Source: Asterella californica
Lineage: Eukaryota; Streptophyta; Marchantiopsida; Marchantiales; Aytoniaceae
Length of the DNA: 64,000 nucleotides
NCBI GenBank assembly: GCA_036924285.1
Contig: JAYKYS010000001.1
Location: 14,161,501 to 14,225,500 of the forward strand
Direction of reading: 5' to 3'
Shown: piece after piece, positions 1-11,307 of the stretch
Position numbering within the stretch: the first letter of the stretch is position 1
How the letters are laid out: each line of letters opens with the position of its first letter
Notes under the pieces: generated by a model
The model's database searches: none
What the model saw: only the letters and a program-made list of their open reading frames with translations
What the model was told of the DNA's origin: nothing
Program-made: the position numbers and the translations under genes

Positions 1-3000
1 TTCGGCTTCTGCTTCGGAAGACAGAAACGACTTTTGGGAAGCGGAGTCGACCGGTGCTTCTTCCATCTTCTGAGGCACTGGTGCGGGACTAGGGACCATG
101 GCGACCTCATAGGGGTCCGGGGAAGTCGCTTCCTCCACGCGGAATACCTAAGAAGACGGCTCATCTTCCTGTCTTCCAGAAGACATCTTGTCTTCCGAGG
201 CGTCTTCTGGAGTCTTCTCGGCTTCCAACGCTGTCACTACCAAGTGCACAGCGAGATCGAACTCCTCTTTCTCCATTCCGGATCCAGTCGATGGTACTGG
301 AGCTTGGAAAGATGCGGTTGCAGGTGTCGGAAGCGAGGGAAGACCATAGAGTGTCTTCACTCCTTCTATTTGTCGATCCAAGTACCTGAACATGCTCTCC
401 CTGCATTCCACCAACATTGTCTTGGACCCACTGTCCCATCCTCTAGCCAAGGTAAGTAACTTCTTACCCGCGGTGAAGTTGAACTTCTTCCGAAGCGCTT
501 CCACCGACTGTGCTAGCATCTCCTGTGCACGAGCCTCCGCTGCTTCCCGCTGCGTCTTCTCAACTGCAACTCGCGCTTCTGCGGCTTCTTGCTGCCTCGC
601 TCATGCCATCTTCTCCTCTGCGAGGGCGGTGATCTTCTCCCGCACTCGGAGGACCTCCTGATCGCGCTGCTGTACACGCGCCTGCATCTACTGGTTGTTC
701 TTCCGAAGCTGCACCAACTCCTTGGCAGAAGCGGCTGCTTCCGCCTTGTATCTGGCTGCGAGCTCCTCCGTGGTGCGGAGACTAGCTTCCAGCGACTCCG
801 TCTTCTTCTGATCTTCTTCCTGTCGCAGCAAGGTGTGCAGACCGAATCCAGGTTGCAAGGGCCTCTCCCGAGCCTTCGCTCTCTTCTCCAGCAACTCCAT
901 AGCTGACGGGATCTCCTTGTGGAAGAAGGCGCTGAACTCCTCCAATCGTCTTCCTGCGGAAGACAAGTTCATCTCCACTACTCGCTCTGAGGTGTCGACT
1001 TCGTCTTCCAGAGGCAAGGAAGCATCTTCCACCACAATGGCTTTCATCTTCTACGCACGAGAAGAAGCTACTCTTCTCATCTTCCGGTGTCGTGTTGTGG
1101 TTCGGCTCCTGTGTGAAATTCCTGTGTAACCTATGTTGTGTTTCTTTTCTATGTTTCGTGAACGGTATCTTGTAACTCGTCGAACGGTGTGATGGATGCG
1201 TCGTTTGTGATTATCTGTTTAAGTGATCGTATGATAGAACAACGTGCCAAGTCATCCATCTGTACGCGTTCACTTCAGTGGTCTTTGTCGCCGCATTTGT
1301 GTATAAAATGATGGGTCGCGGGTTCATACGGCATTCTCTCTCAGCGGGTGATTCGTGAGGGTTCTCGGTGGTCTGCATGGAGGAGTGAAGAACTGCAGGA
1401 GTGGTGGTTATGGACGGAGGTTTGTTACCGGCTCCGGATCTTCCTTTCTCGAATCCGTTTCACATCAAGCTTCATTGCATCCACCGTGATCACTTTCGAC
1501 AGTGGTTAGTTGCGTACTTTGGCAATGAATTCATGGGGAGAGTGATGGAGTTACAGCTTCCGGTGATCCTTCCGATCGTAACATACGGAGAGACTTGAGA
1601 TATGACGGTGTACATTTTGTTGTGAGGAACAATGGATCTCAACTATCCATCGAGTTCCTTTCAACCTTTGGGTCGATGTCCGGTGCCATTGCAGACCGAA
1701 GATCAATCATGGGGCTTGGATCGTGAGAAACTTCGGGCAAGAATATTACAATCGAGTGATAGCTTCACCGTTTCTTTTTGTCGTACCTTTTATTGTAGAA
1801 CGTTTCCAAGTTGTAATATTGACGTTGTATTAGTCTGCGGCTCACTGATTTCATTCTGGTTGAGCGCTTCTGTGTAGTTACGGACCGCGAAGAATCCATC
1901 GACATATCTGAAGAATTTTCTGAGGTCTTAGAGTGTTGGAGAGCTGACGACATGCCGGTCATTTTGATATCAATTTCATCAGGTTCTTGTTCGATTTGGA
2001 TTCTGAACCGACCGATTGAAGTTGAGAAGTGCAGACGTGATAAGGCGGGGACAGCGACAGTCATGGATAGTTTGCTATTGCTTAAGTTTTGAGTCTAATT
2101 TCTGAGTGAAACTTTCCAAGATTGAAGCATGTCTTATCAATAAGATACTTGGGAAGTTTCACCTCAAATGGTCGAGTAGTTTGTTCAGAGTCTTGGATCA
2201 AATGTACCAAAGCTCTGAAGTTAGCACAGATTACGGTTTGATCCATATCTGAGAATTGGTTTGAGATTTCGACCTGAAAATTGTTCAGGGTATGAGTGAA
2301 GGGTCCAATCAAGCTTCCTGTGAAGTTTGATCATCATTGGTCGACTGGTTTGGGAGTACTGAGGTCTCAAAGTTCAAAAATACTTCTGTTATTAGCAGTT
2401 TCAGATTTTTCGGTATCATCTATTGTCAATTTGATCATTTTCGAGCAATTTGGAGAGGAGTTTGTTGCTGAAACTGCCATACCTACATACAACTCGACAC
2501 TGGAAGAGGTGGGGCTGAATTCAGCTCTTGGTGATGAAGGAGAACGGAGTCATCATGAGTCTTAAGCCGCTGTTTGGGTTCTCGGAGCTGCTAGGTACTA
2601 CCGCCGTTGATACTATACTAAGATCTGAATAGTGTTTTGGAGTATGCATGTTTTACCTTGCTGGAATGCTTGGTAGACCAGGGTGTACAACAAGTTGTAT
2701 CGATACTCTATCAAGTTGATTGAGTAATCTTATAGCATCTTCTGGTTGTACTATGAAGTTGTGATAGTTGGATTGATGGGCAGTTAGCGTCGCTGGGGAG
2801 CTATTCAGAAGTCAAGCTTCCAGTGATATAGAGGAATAACTTCAGTTAGATAATACAGATCTGAGTAGTTTTAGTTAGAATACAAAAGATCTGTTTGTAA
2901 CACAAGTTTATGCAACCTATACGTAACTTTGGATCGTAGCAAGTTTTAAACTTGAGACGAGCGGATACAAGGTCACTCGGGCTAGAAGAGTAGATAGTGA

Positions 3001-4171
3001 AACATTCGAGTGGAAACATCCAGATCTAGATCTAACCTTGTCAATCCACATACCTCTGCACAGCCATATACCCAGTGTATTCTAGACAGAAAAACACGTT
3101 ATACGATACCGGGGTGGAAGATCTCTCATGGCAAGAGCAGGTCTCTTCACTGCGCTTCCTCGCAGTAGGAGTATCCCTTCTTCTCTTGTCTTCTGGAGTC
3201 TTCGGAAGACTCCTTGGTGTTGCAGAAGCGGTCTTCTACTCTGATCGGGTACTCAACAGTTCTTCTTCCGAGTCGGACTCCGATCTTGAATGAATGAGGG
3301 AGATGGGTGTCCTAGGTACACTTCTAGGACCCATCTTTCTCGGCGGCGTGACATCTTCCGACCCACTAGACTCGTCTTCCCTCACCTGAAGCGTCTTCTG
3401 GTGAGAACCGGGCCTCAACTGTGGCATCAGAGTGGGAGGGGGCGTTGCGGCTACCGCTCGATCATCGTCTTCCGAGGTCTCCTCCTTCACCTCTTGTTGC
3501 CCCGTTGGCCCATACTCTGCCAGCTGATCTTCCCTAAGATCCCCCATGGCTACATACAAGTAGCAGAGGAAAGGGGTCAAGTGTCCTCCCGCCGGGGTAC
3601 CCAAGTACGCTAGCTCCGTCTGTACATAGTTGTGGACGTATGCGCCCTCTCTGTAGATGGGCACTCTGTCATCCCACACTGATTATAGGAACTCCACGTC
3701 TTGATCTCCCAAGTACCTCGTCTTCTGCGCTTTCCCCTTGGGAAAGAGATGCAAAAACAGCTTCGCCAGAAGTCGCTTCTTCGGCTCCCGGTAAGATTCG
3801 ATCTTCCACCCATTCCTACCCTGCCTGTCTTCCACGAAAAGGCAAGTGGTGCTCCCAGGCACATGCCACGAACTCACGATCCTGGGCAAAATCTTCTTCT
3901 CAAACCAATACCCTCGGTTCTCGGATTCTGACATGTGGAAAGCCCTGCGCCACCAATCTTCAGTCCAAGAAGATGGTCTTCCTCGAGCTACTCCTGCCTT
4001 CGCAGGTACACGGTTGCGAGGTGGTAACGCTGCCCACACCTCCTCCAGAAGTCCCTGGTGTGCGAGGTTCCAATCCCATAGGAAGAAATCGAGACCCAAC
4101 TCCTTGAGAAAGGGCGTGGTCTCGGCCAACTCCGCTGCTGGTAACACCAACCCTCGAGGATGCATCGACAT
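1..4171 (-). pseudogene. LTR-encoded protein, copy A (interrupted, 3' end outside window)
   Basis: This is the broken reading frame of the LTR-encoded protein. It starts at ATG 4171 (MSMHPRGLVLP) and runs left. A GAA-to-TAA change stops it at about 3683, after 162 residues. Insert X splits it between 1087 and 3109. The frame resumes at 1047-688 and 519-148 with the coiled-coil part. The N-terminal region is rich in Trp and aromatic residues (WTEDWW, HVPGSTTCLFVED, GHLTPFLCYLY) and recalls gag-like or 'plant transposon protein' domains, but I cannot assign a family. The middle is acidic and Ser/Pro-rich. The C-terminal half has long Glu/Ala/Arg heptad-like stretches. Its function is unknown. 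The intact length inferred from copy C is about 772 residues. Confidence 0.65.
1088..3108. mobile_element. Insert X, LTR-type insertion of 2.0 kb
   Basis: The insert lies between two copies of CCGG (1084-1087 and 3109-3112), at a point where LTR copies B and C read straight through. It begins TGTCGTGTTGTGGTTC and ends ACGATA. A TATA-like stretch lies near 1301 (GTATAAAATG). Positions 2095-2170 (GAAACTTTCC with a short inverted GGAAGTTTCAC) resemble the leader repeats at 24257-24790, suggesting a relative of that gypsy-type element. No gag or pol frame is present. Its right third (2415-3108) recurs at 42543-43236. Confidence 0.6.
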
Positions 4172-5039
4172 ACTGGAAGATCTGTTGCACTAAGCCACAA
4201 GCACTTACTATGAGCTGAAGGCTCAGTCCTTCCCAAGTGCCCACAGTCTAGCTTCTACTTCTCAGAAGACAGCTACTCCGTCTTCCGAGATTCTAACAGT
4301 ACTTCCTAGAAAGCTCTCGTCTTCCGAGCTATATCTAAACAATCCTATCTAAGCAAGGCCTCGCATGGATTACCCAGAAGATAACCCACCTTGCATTACA
4401 TCCTACTTCCTATCAGAAGATACAAGATTCGCGAAACATAAAGTGCATAACAGGTTCGGAAGATGGTTGCGGGCTCTTGCGGTGACAGTGGTCTCTAGGA
4501 AGACACTCAGGACAGTTTCCGATTCAATGTCTTTCTCGGAAGACCTCCCGAAGTCAGACTTCCCTTCACTGGTCTCACCTGTCTTCGTCTTCCTACGCGC
4601 AATCTATCCTCACAACAGACTCAAGACAATTGCACTCTGTTCTTCTGACTTCTCATCTCTCATACGCACTCAGAAGAAGCTTGCTGCTTGGTAGAAAGAC
4701 ATGACCCTCGACCATTCTCTCCAGATTCTGCCAGCAAGTCTTCTCACGACTCTCTTCTAAGTTTGGGAAGAAGAAGAAACGGCTGCTATGGGTCGGACAG
4801 AAGAGACCCGAAATGGACCCTCACGTCTTCTCGCTCATTCTGTCAGCCTTTCAGTCTTCTAGTCTCTCTAGGAAGATGTGGAGTTGAGAAGCTTGGAAGA
4901 CCGGGAGGCACAGGCCTAGTTCTCGACTTCCAACTTCTCGAAATAACAAAAGAACTCACCACACCACTCAGGATTCGTACCAAGCCTCTCTTAACACAAA
5001 AGCAACACAAATCCACTCTTGATACGAATTGGTTATAGT

Positions 5040-5122
5040 CGACTTCTGAAGACAGTCTTCCGAAGACAGTCAAGTTTAAGAAGCATCTTTCGAAGATGTT
5101 CCCATCTTCCGAAGCGTCTTCT
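5040..5122. promoter_or_regulatory. GTCTTC/GAAGAC motif array 2 in LTR A
   Basis: This second dense cluster is made of CTTC-N-GAAG units in direct succession, about 870 bp upstream (in sense) of the LTR reading frame. Equivalent clusters lie near 30180-30275 (B), 36398-36482 (C) and 45193-45278 (D). Copy B has an extra unit, so the array changes by whole motifs. The role is inferred. Confidence 0.45.
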
Positions 5123-5849
5123 GTTCAAGGTTTCGGGTGTAGAGGGGTCGTAGGGTAGGGAAATTGATGACTGGGATCGTCAATTTGGGGACGATGGGTA
5201 GGAAAGCTCGAATTGAACTCAGGAAGAAGTAGGAAGATGTCTGACAGAAATTGGGCAGCGCTTCCGCACCCAATGTCACAATAGAGAAAATAGGGATGGG
5301 GGTAATCGATCAGGCTGCCTGCAACCAACCGGGGAAGCGCGGGGAACACAAAACAGAGGAGAGAAGTAGTGGGAAGGGAGAAGAACATGGGAAGAACCTC
5401 GACAGTCTTCTGTCTTCTTCCCGGGGTGTCTTCGACCTTCTGCGCGCTTCTGGCTCTGGTCCTAGCTCCAATGCGACCCCACACGGCTGCTTCCGCTGTC
5501 AGTTTCTGGCCACGCTTCAATTCCACCTTCGATTCTACTCAGCTACTCTCCAATGTCAGCTTCTCGGGAGCTCACAAAAACGCCTTCGCTCCCTGCCTTC
5601 CGTGCTTCAGCAATTCGATCTCGTCCTTCGTCTAGCTGCCAACTGATCCTCACCTTGCTCGATTTCCTCACTCGATTCTCTCACTCGATTTCCTCTCGCG
5701 AAGCTCACTCTTCTGAAATCGATCTTCTCAAGCGCGCTTGCTGCGGGAAGTTGGAATGCGCTAATGCGCTTCCTGTGCATCTTCTCCGCAGATTAGGGAT
5801 TTCGACCCTAGGTGTCTTTCCCGACCTACCTACCATCTTGGTGTTACCT

Positions 5850-5865
5850 AGTAGGTACACCTACT
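5850..5865. promoter_or_regulatory. 16-bp palindrome conserved in all LTR copies
   Basis: The sequence AGTAGGTACACCTACT has perfect 7-bp arms around AC. It is unchanged in B (31005-31020), C (37208-37223) and D (45992-46007), although neighbouring sequence differs, particularly in B. It lies about 300 nt from the LTR's sense start. It is a candidate protein-binding site; no function can be read from the sequence. Confidence 0.4.
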
Positions 5866-5904
5866 CCTTTACCTGGAAATTCGTGGTTAGGCCTTCGCGG
5901 TCGC

Positions 5905-6030
5905 TGTCTTCCGGAAGATAGATGTCTTCCGCCGTCTTCCAGTCTGTCGCCGTCTTCCCGTCTTCCGAAGACGCAACTGAGAAGACGCTTCCCGGAAGAT
6001 GACCGTCTTCCGAAGAAGTCAACTTCTTAT
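5905..6030. promoter_or_regulatory. GTCTTC/GAAGAC motif array 1 in LTR A
   Basis: By hand count, about 110 bp here carries six GTCTTC and two GAAGAC hexamers, several as GTCTTC-C-GAAGAC hairpin units. It lies about 135-260 nt inside the sense 5' end of the LTR, where a U3 enhancer would be. The equivalent arrays are near 37257-37385 (C), 31055-31155 (B) and 46048-46140 (D). The spacing differs between copies, while the motif persists. The regulatory role is inferred. Confidence 0.5.
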
Positions 6031-6164
6031 TAAAAAGCTCATAAGATCATCTTCTCTCTAAAGAAGTAGTAGTCTTAAGTAACAACGCTTCTGCAGTTAT
6101 ACAAACAAGTTATTAATCTTAAAAATTTAAAAATTCGTGATTCCTGTAATTTGTGGGCACCACA

Positions 6165-6788
6165 CCAGCAAAGAAAGCTTGCTCTTGTGATGAGACAGAA
6201 CCACCATTGCCTTGAAGACGAAACTCTTCTGACACTAACATAGGAATCAACTCATCGAACTTGGGAAAAGTATCCCTGACAGCAATGGAAGTCTCGAAAT
6301 CTGTACTCTTTCTCAAGACCATTGATGGTGTGTAGGATGAGATCATCATCCTCGACTTTCATCCCTATGCTGTTAAGCTGCTCAACTAGACCTCGCACTT
6401 GATAAACATAATCTGTAATGCTCAATGAACCCTTCTTAACATCTAAGAGTTGCTGCTTGAGTTGTAACTTACGAGCTTTGGTAGATGTCTGGAAAACATT
6501 AGCTAGTGCATCCCAGACCTCTTGGGGGGTATCAACAGACTGTATGTAACCAAACATGGAAGGTGAGACACACAAAGAAAGATAATGCACAGCTTGACAA
6601 GCTCGTTTGTTCCATGCATCAACATCAGGATCTGTATCAACTCCAACGGATTTTACATCTGTCTCTGTGACCAAACCAAACAAGCTTTGGCCTTTCAAGA
6701 AAGCGGACATGCGATACTTCCATATGGAGTAGTTGTTTTTGTCTGAAGGCTCACCGGTAATGGCTGAAAATGTATCTATTCTACTCAT
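6165..6788 (-). pseudogene. Copia-1 gag, 5' part (duplication copy 1)
   Basis: This is the capsid part of a Ty1/copia gag. It starts at ATG 6788 (MSRIDTFSAITGE) and shows UBN2/retrotran_gag features: YSIWKYRMSAFLKGQ, QEVWDALANVFQ, and LLDVKKGSLSITDYV. A frameshift near 6300 shifts the end (AVRDTFPKFDELIPMLV) to another frame. The coding sequence is cut at 6165 by the gypsy LTR. The missing zinc-knuckle continuation lies at 31305-31593. Confidence 0.85.
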
Positions 6789-7538
6789 GATGGATTAGAC
6801 GTAAGAAACGAAGATACAGACAATGTCTCTGAACAGATCAGAATTTTACACAATGATAGAAATGTTGATTCTAGGATTATGTAGATGTAGGTCTGGACAT
6901 AGGTCTGTGTGACGCAAACTGTCAGAATGTCTAAAAGATGTCGTTTACATCTTCAAATACGTGGTCAAAGTACAGTTGACTGTATGCCCTAAAATGAAAT
7001 AGCTCGGAATAAGTCCAAAAAAATTTCGTTGGGTAAATACTGCAAAATCTTTACTCTATAAGTAGAGCCTTTGGTACAGGGATGATTTTGTCCGTTTTGG
7101 CTTAAAATGAGTAGAAGACCTTAAAAAATGCAGTCAAAGCTTGTTGACTGACTATAATTGTGAAAACTCTCACAAAACACACAGCAGAGGGACAATTCTA
7201 AAATTCAGAACCTGTCACCAACGCTGTCATTCCTTGCTGCACCAGAAAAAATGATGTATGGACTTCTGAAAGTAGCTCCAAACAGCAAGGACGCCTATTA
7301 GAGTTTCGCCTCAAGAGAAATCTCCATGTGCAAAAAATTGCAGCACCTCCACTTGCAATCTGAGTCCTCTGTATGCCTCCAATCTCTAATTCCTTCACTC
7401 AAGCTCTGATACCATGTCACGATGTATGACAGCAAGAACCCAATTCATAGCACCACTCCAACAAGGGAGGAAAACCTTCTAACAAGGAAGGAGGCTCTCT
7501 CAGCCTTCACAAGAGGAAGAAAAGAAGGAACAAAGTAT
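6789..7538 (-). mobile_element. Copia-1 leader, primer-binding site and interrupted 5' LTR (copy 1)
   Basis: Positions 7401-7414 read on the minus strand as TGGTATCAGAGCTT, complementary to the 3' end of initiator tRNA-Met. The LTR begins at 7415 (TGTCACGATG) and is interrupted at 7538 by Copia-2. The LTR remainder resumes at 11308 and probably ends near 11381. The leader 6789-7400 has no gene. Confidence 0.7.
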
Positions 7539-7952
7539 TGTTACAGAACTGAGAACTGTACTCCCAAGTCTCTCAGAATATAGAATTTATCTCCCACAAC
7601 AGAATGCTACGAGCCTATTAGAACTGATAACAGATCAGCCTGTTAAAACTAATCAGAAGGAGAATTGAACAGAAATATTCCGAGATGATATGTGCACATC
7701 TTTACTTAGACTTCAGAACTGGTACAGACAGAAAGGGCTTCCGACTCATACTACTCTACAGGGAATGTGGGTTAATATACTAATGATACATAACTGCTGT
7801 CACCTCAAAATGACTTACCTAACTGCTGTCACAGTGCTTCTCACGTCACAAGTCATGTCACAAGTCACCTCTTCCTTTTTTTTTACTTTTGTCTTTTTAT
7901 CTTCCGCAGACTTTTGATGTGACTCTCTAATGATATTTAACACCCTCCTTCA

Positions 7953-9166
7953 TTAGAGCATCACTTCTTTCATACCTAGTAAATCTCTGATATGTATAAA
8001 TCTTAGCTTTGGTAAAGCTTTGGTAAAAATATCAGCTAATTGATCTTCCGATGGACAATATTCCAGCTTGACTATCTTAGCTTCAATTTTCACTTCAAAT
8101 CCTGGTGGTTGAATCATGTAAACTTCTTCCTCTAACTCTCCATGAAGGAAAGCTGACTTCACATCCATCTGATGTATTTCCCAGTGATAATGACCAGCAA
8201 GAGCCATTACAAGTCTGATTGAATCCCACTTTGCAACTGGTGCAAAAGTTTCACCATAATCAATCCCTTCTTGTTGCTGAAATCCTCTTGCTACTAACCT
8301 TGCTTTCAACTTGTCAACTGAACCATCTGATTGTAGCTTGGTTTTGTAAATCCATTTGCATTGGATGGCTCTTTTTCCTCCTGGTAGCTTAACCAAATCC
8401 CACGTATGATTTTTGAGTAGTATTTTATACTCCTCTTGCATAGCTTGTCTCCAACCAGGATCTTTGTTAGCTTCTTCAATGTAAGTGGATCATCCTCCTG
8501 AATACTTTCAGCAAGTCCACAGTAATCATCAAGCCTTGCTGGTGGTCTTCTAACTCTTTCTGATCTCCTTACTTGAGAATCTGCTGCATGTTTTAAGTCA
8601 TCTCCTTTAGCTTCATGAATACTTGGTAACTCAAATTCAGAATTTTGTTGAAATTCAACTTGCTCTTCACTAGGATTAGTGAGAGATGTTGACTGCTCCA
8701 AGTCCACCTCAATATCAGATTTATCAGATTCTGAATCAATCTGATCTTCACTTGTAGGTAGCTTAAATCTGAATGTATCACAAGTTTCTTTCTCACCTTC
8801 CATCAGATCAGAATCCAACTCAGAGAATCTAACATCTCTGCTGATGTGAGTCTTTCTTGTAGACTGATTGTATACTTTGTAACCCTTGGTTTGCTCAGCA
8901 TAGCCCACAAATATACACTTCTCAAATTTTACATCCAACTTCTGTCTCTTCTCATCATTGATGTGCATGTAAGCTGTGCACCCAAAAATCCTGAAGTGAG
9001 ACACATCTGGTTTCACTCCTGTAAATGTCTCTTCAGGTGTCTTGTGCTGCACAGCTGTTGTATATGCTCTGTTCATAATGTAAACAGTTGTGTTGCAAGC
9101 TTCAGCCCAAAAATAATTGGAAAGATTCTTGGCCTTCAGCATGGATCTGCCACTCTCCACAATCAC
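7953..9166 (-). pseudogene. Copia-2 integrase end and deleted reverse transcriptase (copy 1)
   Basis: The frame 9166-8306 holds the integrase C-terminal part (MIVESGRSMLKAKN, FGCTAYMHINDEKR, FVGYAEQTKGYKVY). The frame 8441-7953 holds the RT N-terminus (CKWIYKTKLQSDG, ARLVARGFQQQEGIDY, QMDVKSAFLHGELEEEVYM). After PPGFEV it jumps directly to the end of RNase H (QLADIFTKALPKLRF). The YVDD catalytic box and nearly all of RNase H are absent. The same deletion occurs in the second copy, so it predates the duplication. This element cannot reverse-transcribe itself. Confidence 0.88.
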
Positions 9167-9390
9167 TCTATTTTTCCTTTCAGCTACATCATTTTGTTGT
9201 GGAGTATAGCTGTGGAAAGTTACCTTTGAATACCATACTCTTCACAAAACTGAGTAAAGAGGTTAGAACAATATTCTCCTCCTCCATCTGATCTGAGAAC
9301 TTTAATCTTCTTGCCACTTTGATTTTGTACAAGAGCCTTGAACTTCTTGAAGTATTCAAATACTTCAGACTTCTGTTTTAGGAAGTAGAT

Positions 9391-11034
9391 CTATGTCTTT
9401 CTGCTCACATCATCAATAAATGTCAGAAAATACTTACAGCCTCCAATAGAGCTTGTTTGCATAGGTCCACAAACATCTGAATGGACCAAAGTCAACAACT
9501 CTTTTGTTCTTGCACCTCCCTCCTTTGGAAAACTCTTTCTGCTTTGTTTTCCAAATATACATCCTTCACATATATCTCCAGTAGTTGGTAGCTTCATCCT
9601 TGGTAGTCCTTCTACCATATGATTATCCATCATATGTTTCTGACTTCTAAAGTTCAAGTGTGCAAATCTCTGGTGCAAAAGACTTGCTTGATTATAAGAA
9701 TCAACAACCATAGAGGCTTCTTGAACTTGAGGCTCAACATTCAAGATATATAGTCCTGACTTCTGATCTCTCCTTCCTGAAGCAATAACTCTCTGATTAT
9801 GTGAACCATCCAGTATCTGCAGCTTTGTATCATCAAAAATCACCTTCATTCCATGGTCTGTGATTTTTCCAACAGAAAGCAAGTTCTTAGTGAGCTTTGG
9901 AATAAAGAGTACCTCTTGTATACTCTTCAGATCCCCTTCACTTGTTTTCACTGTCATAACTCCAGTACCTTGAACTTCACATCCTGTACCATCAGCTTGA
10001 GTAACCTTAGAACCTGCTATTGCTGAAAAGTCTTTCAAGAGTGATCTTTGGCTGGTCATGTGCTTAGAGGCACCAGAATCAATGTACCAATTCTTGTCTT
10101 CTGTTGTTGTAGATATCAAGCTGGTAATAAACATATTACCAACATCCTTCTCTTCTTGTGCATCTTCTTGAGCAGCAACATTACTTGATGTAGAATTCTG
10201 ACCTCCATATGCCTTTCTAGCATAGCAATCTTCAATCTTGTGACCTTTCTTTCCACAGAAGAAACAAGTTCCCAACTTCTTTCTGCACTCTTCAATCTTG
10301 TGACCTTTCTTCTTACAGAATGAGCAGAAAGTTGTGCCTTGATTTCCTGAGTAGGAAGACCCATGTTTCTGAGATTGCTGCTCCTCTCTTCTGTAAGTCT
10401 TCACCATAAAAGCAGATCCTTGATTTTTCTGAGGGAAAAACTTTCTGATCAGCTGTTCTTCTTCATGTAGTAAACTGCACAACTCCTCATAAGTTGGCAT
10501 ACTCTCCTTTCTGTTGATATCAGAAACAAAATGAAAATATGGAGTACTAAGACTATTCAAAGTTATAGAAACTAGATCTTCATCACCATATGTCCCTCCT
10601 GCTCTGGTTAGCTGCACATAAATACCATCTTTCTTCTCAAGGTGTTCATGAATATCTGCACTCTCATCCATCTTCATAGAGTGTAGATCATTCTTCAACT
10701 TTGCTACTCTATTTTTGCTCACATTATCATATCTGCTAGCTAGCTTCTCCCAAGCTTCTCTTCCTGTATAACAAGCCTCAATGGTAAGCCTGATACTCTC
10801 CTTCACAGCAAGCAGAATATTGGCTAATGCTCAATTTTGCTTCTTAATGAATCTTAGAGTTTCAAGAGAACTCTCATCATAAAATGGAGCAAGCTTCTCT
10901 TCTCCAGAAACCACACCCCATAAATCCTTCTCACTCAGAATGGCTTTCATGATCAGTTTCCAGGAACTGTAATTGTTAGGACCTGAAAGTCTAAGGCTCT
11001 CATTCAAACCAAACTCACTGAAAGTAGCAGCCAT
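9391..11034 (-). pseudogene. Copia-2 gag-protease-integrase region (copy 1)
   Basis: The gag N-terminus starts at ATG 11034 (MAATFSEFGLNESL) and stops at 10831. A second frame, 10806-9391 (471 aa), continues it. It carries the UBN2 gag core, two CCHC zinc knuckles (CSFCKKKGHKIEEC and CFFCGKKGHKIEDC), the protease motif WYIDSGASKHMT, and the GAG-pre-integrase HLNFRS...CEGCIFGK region. Then comes the start of the integrase core (VHSDVCGPMQ, FLTFIDDVSR). A stop follows the first catalytic region at 9391. The 471-aa frame is identical in the second copy. Confidence 0.85.
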
Positions 11035-11307
11035 GGATGCTATCTTGCTGAAAAGATGAGTCCAAAGAAAAGCCCCAGAAACTAAATACCAGATTATCAG
11101 AATCTTAAAACCTTAACTTGAGCAACATGTGCTCTGATACCATGTTACATAACTGAGAACTGTACTCCCAAGTCTCTCAGAATATAGAAGTTATCTCCCA
11201 CAACAGAATGCTACCAGCCTATTAGAACTGATAACAGATCAGCCTGTTAAAACTAATCAGAAGGAGAACTGAACAGAAATATTCCGAGATGATATGTGCA
11301 CAGCTTT

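Larger units (their letters stand above)
1..6164 (-). mobile_element. Giant gypsy LTR, copy A (partial)
   Basis: This is the 5' LTR of a Ty3/gypsy element read on the minus strand. Its sense start is at 6164 (TGTGGTGCCCAC) and its other end lies left of the window. It aligns along its length with copies B, C and D. The first 2 kb in sense (6164-4172) is non-coding and rich in GTCTTC/GAAGAC; the LTR reading frame follows. A 2,021-bp insert (X) interrupts it at 1088-3108. The outer flank CCAGC (6165-6169) followed by Copia-1 gag is identical to the flank of copy D, because A and D are duplicates of one insertion. A solo LTR is possible, since the inner side is not visible. Confidence 0.8.
7539..11307 (-). 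mobile_element. Copia-2 (duplication copy 1), right LTR truncated
   Basis: A Ty1/copia element sits inside the Copia-1 LTR. The left (3') LTR is 7539-7942, starting TGTTACAG and ending TTTAACA. The right (5') LTR begins at 11143 and is cut at 11307. The primer-binding site at 11130-11142 matches initiator tRNA-Met. Compared with the copy at 54339-58334, about 290 bp from the right LTR into flanking DNA are missing. The junction has a CTTT microhomology. Coding capacity is broken and lacks the RT core. Confidence 0.9.

Noticed and set aside
3640..4193. Plus-strand ORFs opposite the LTR-encoded frame (also at 34989-35453 and 43773-44240)
   Set aside because: They are antisense shadows. Their codon pattern follows the complementary strand, and they lack recognisable domains.
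5040..5122. GTCTTCCGAAGAC arrays as heat-shock elements
   Set aside because: Heat-shock elements need TTC and GAA separated by two bases. The units here have one base between them, and the motif is spread over coding DNA too.
5125..5526. Minus-strand ORFs in the LTR upstream region (also 45279-45674, 36537-36884, 30433-30699)
   Set aside because: Copies differ by out-of-frame indels, so a protein is not conserved; the region is better read as promoter and leader.
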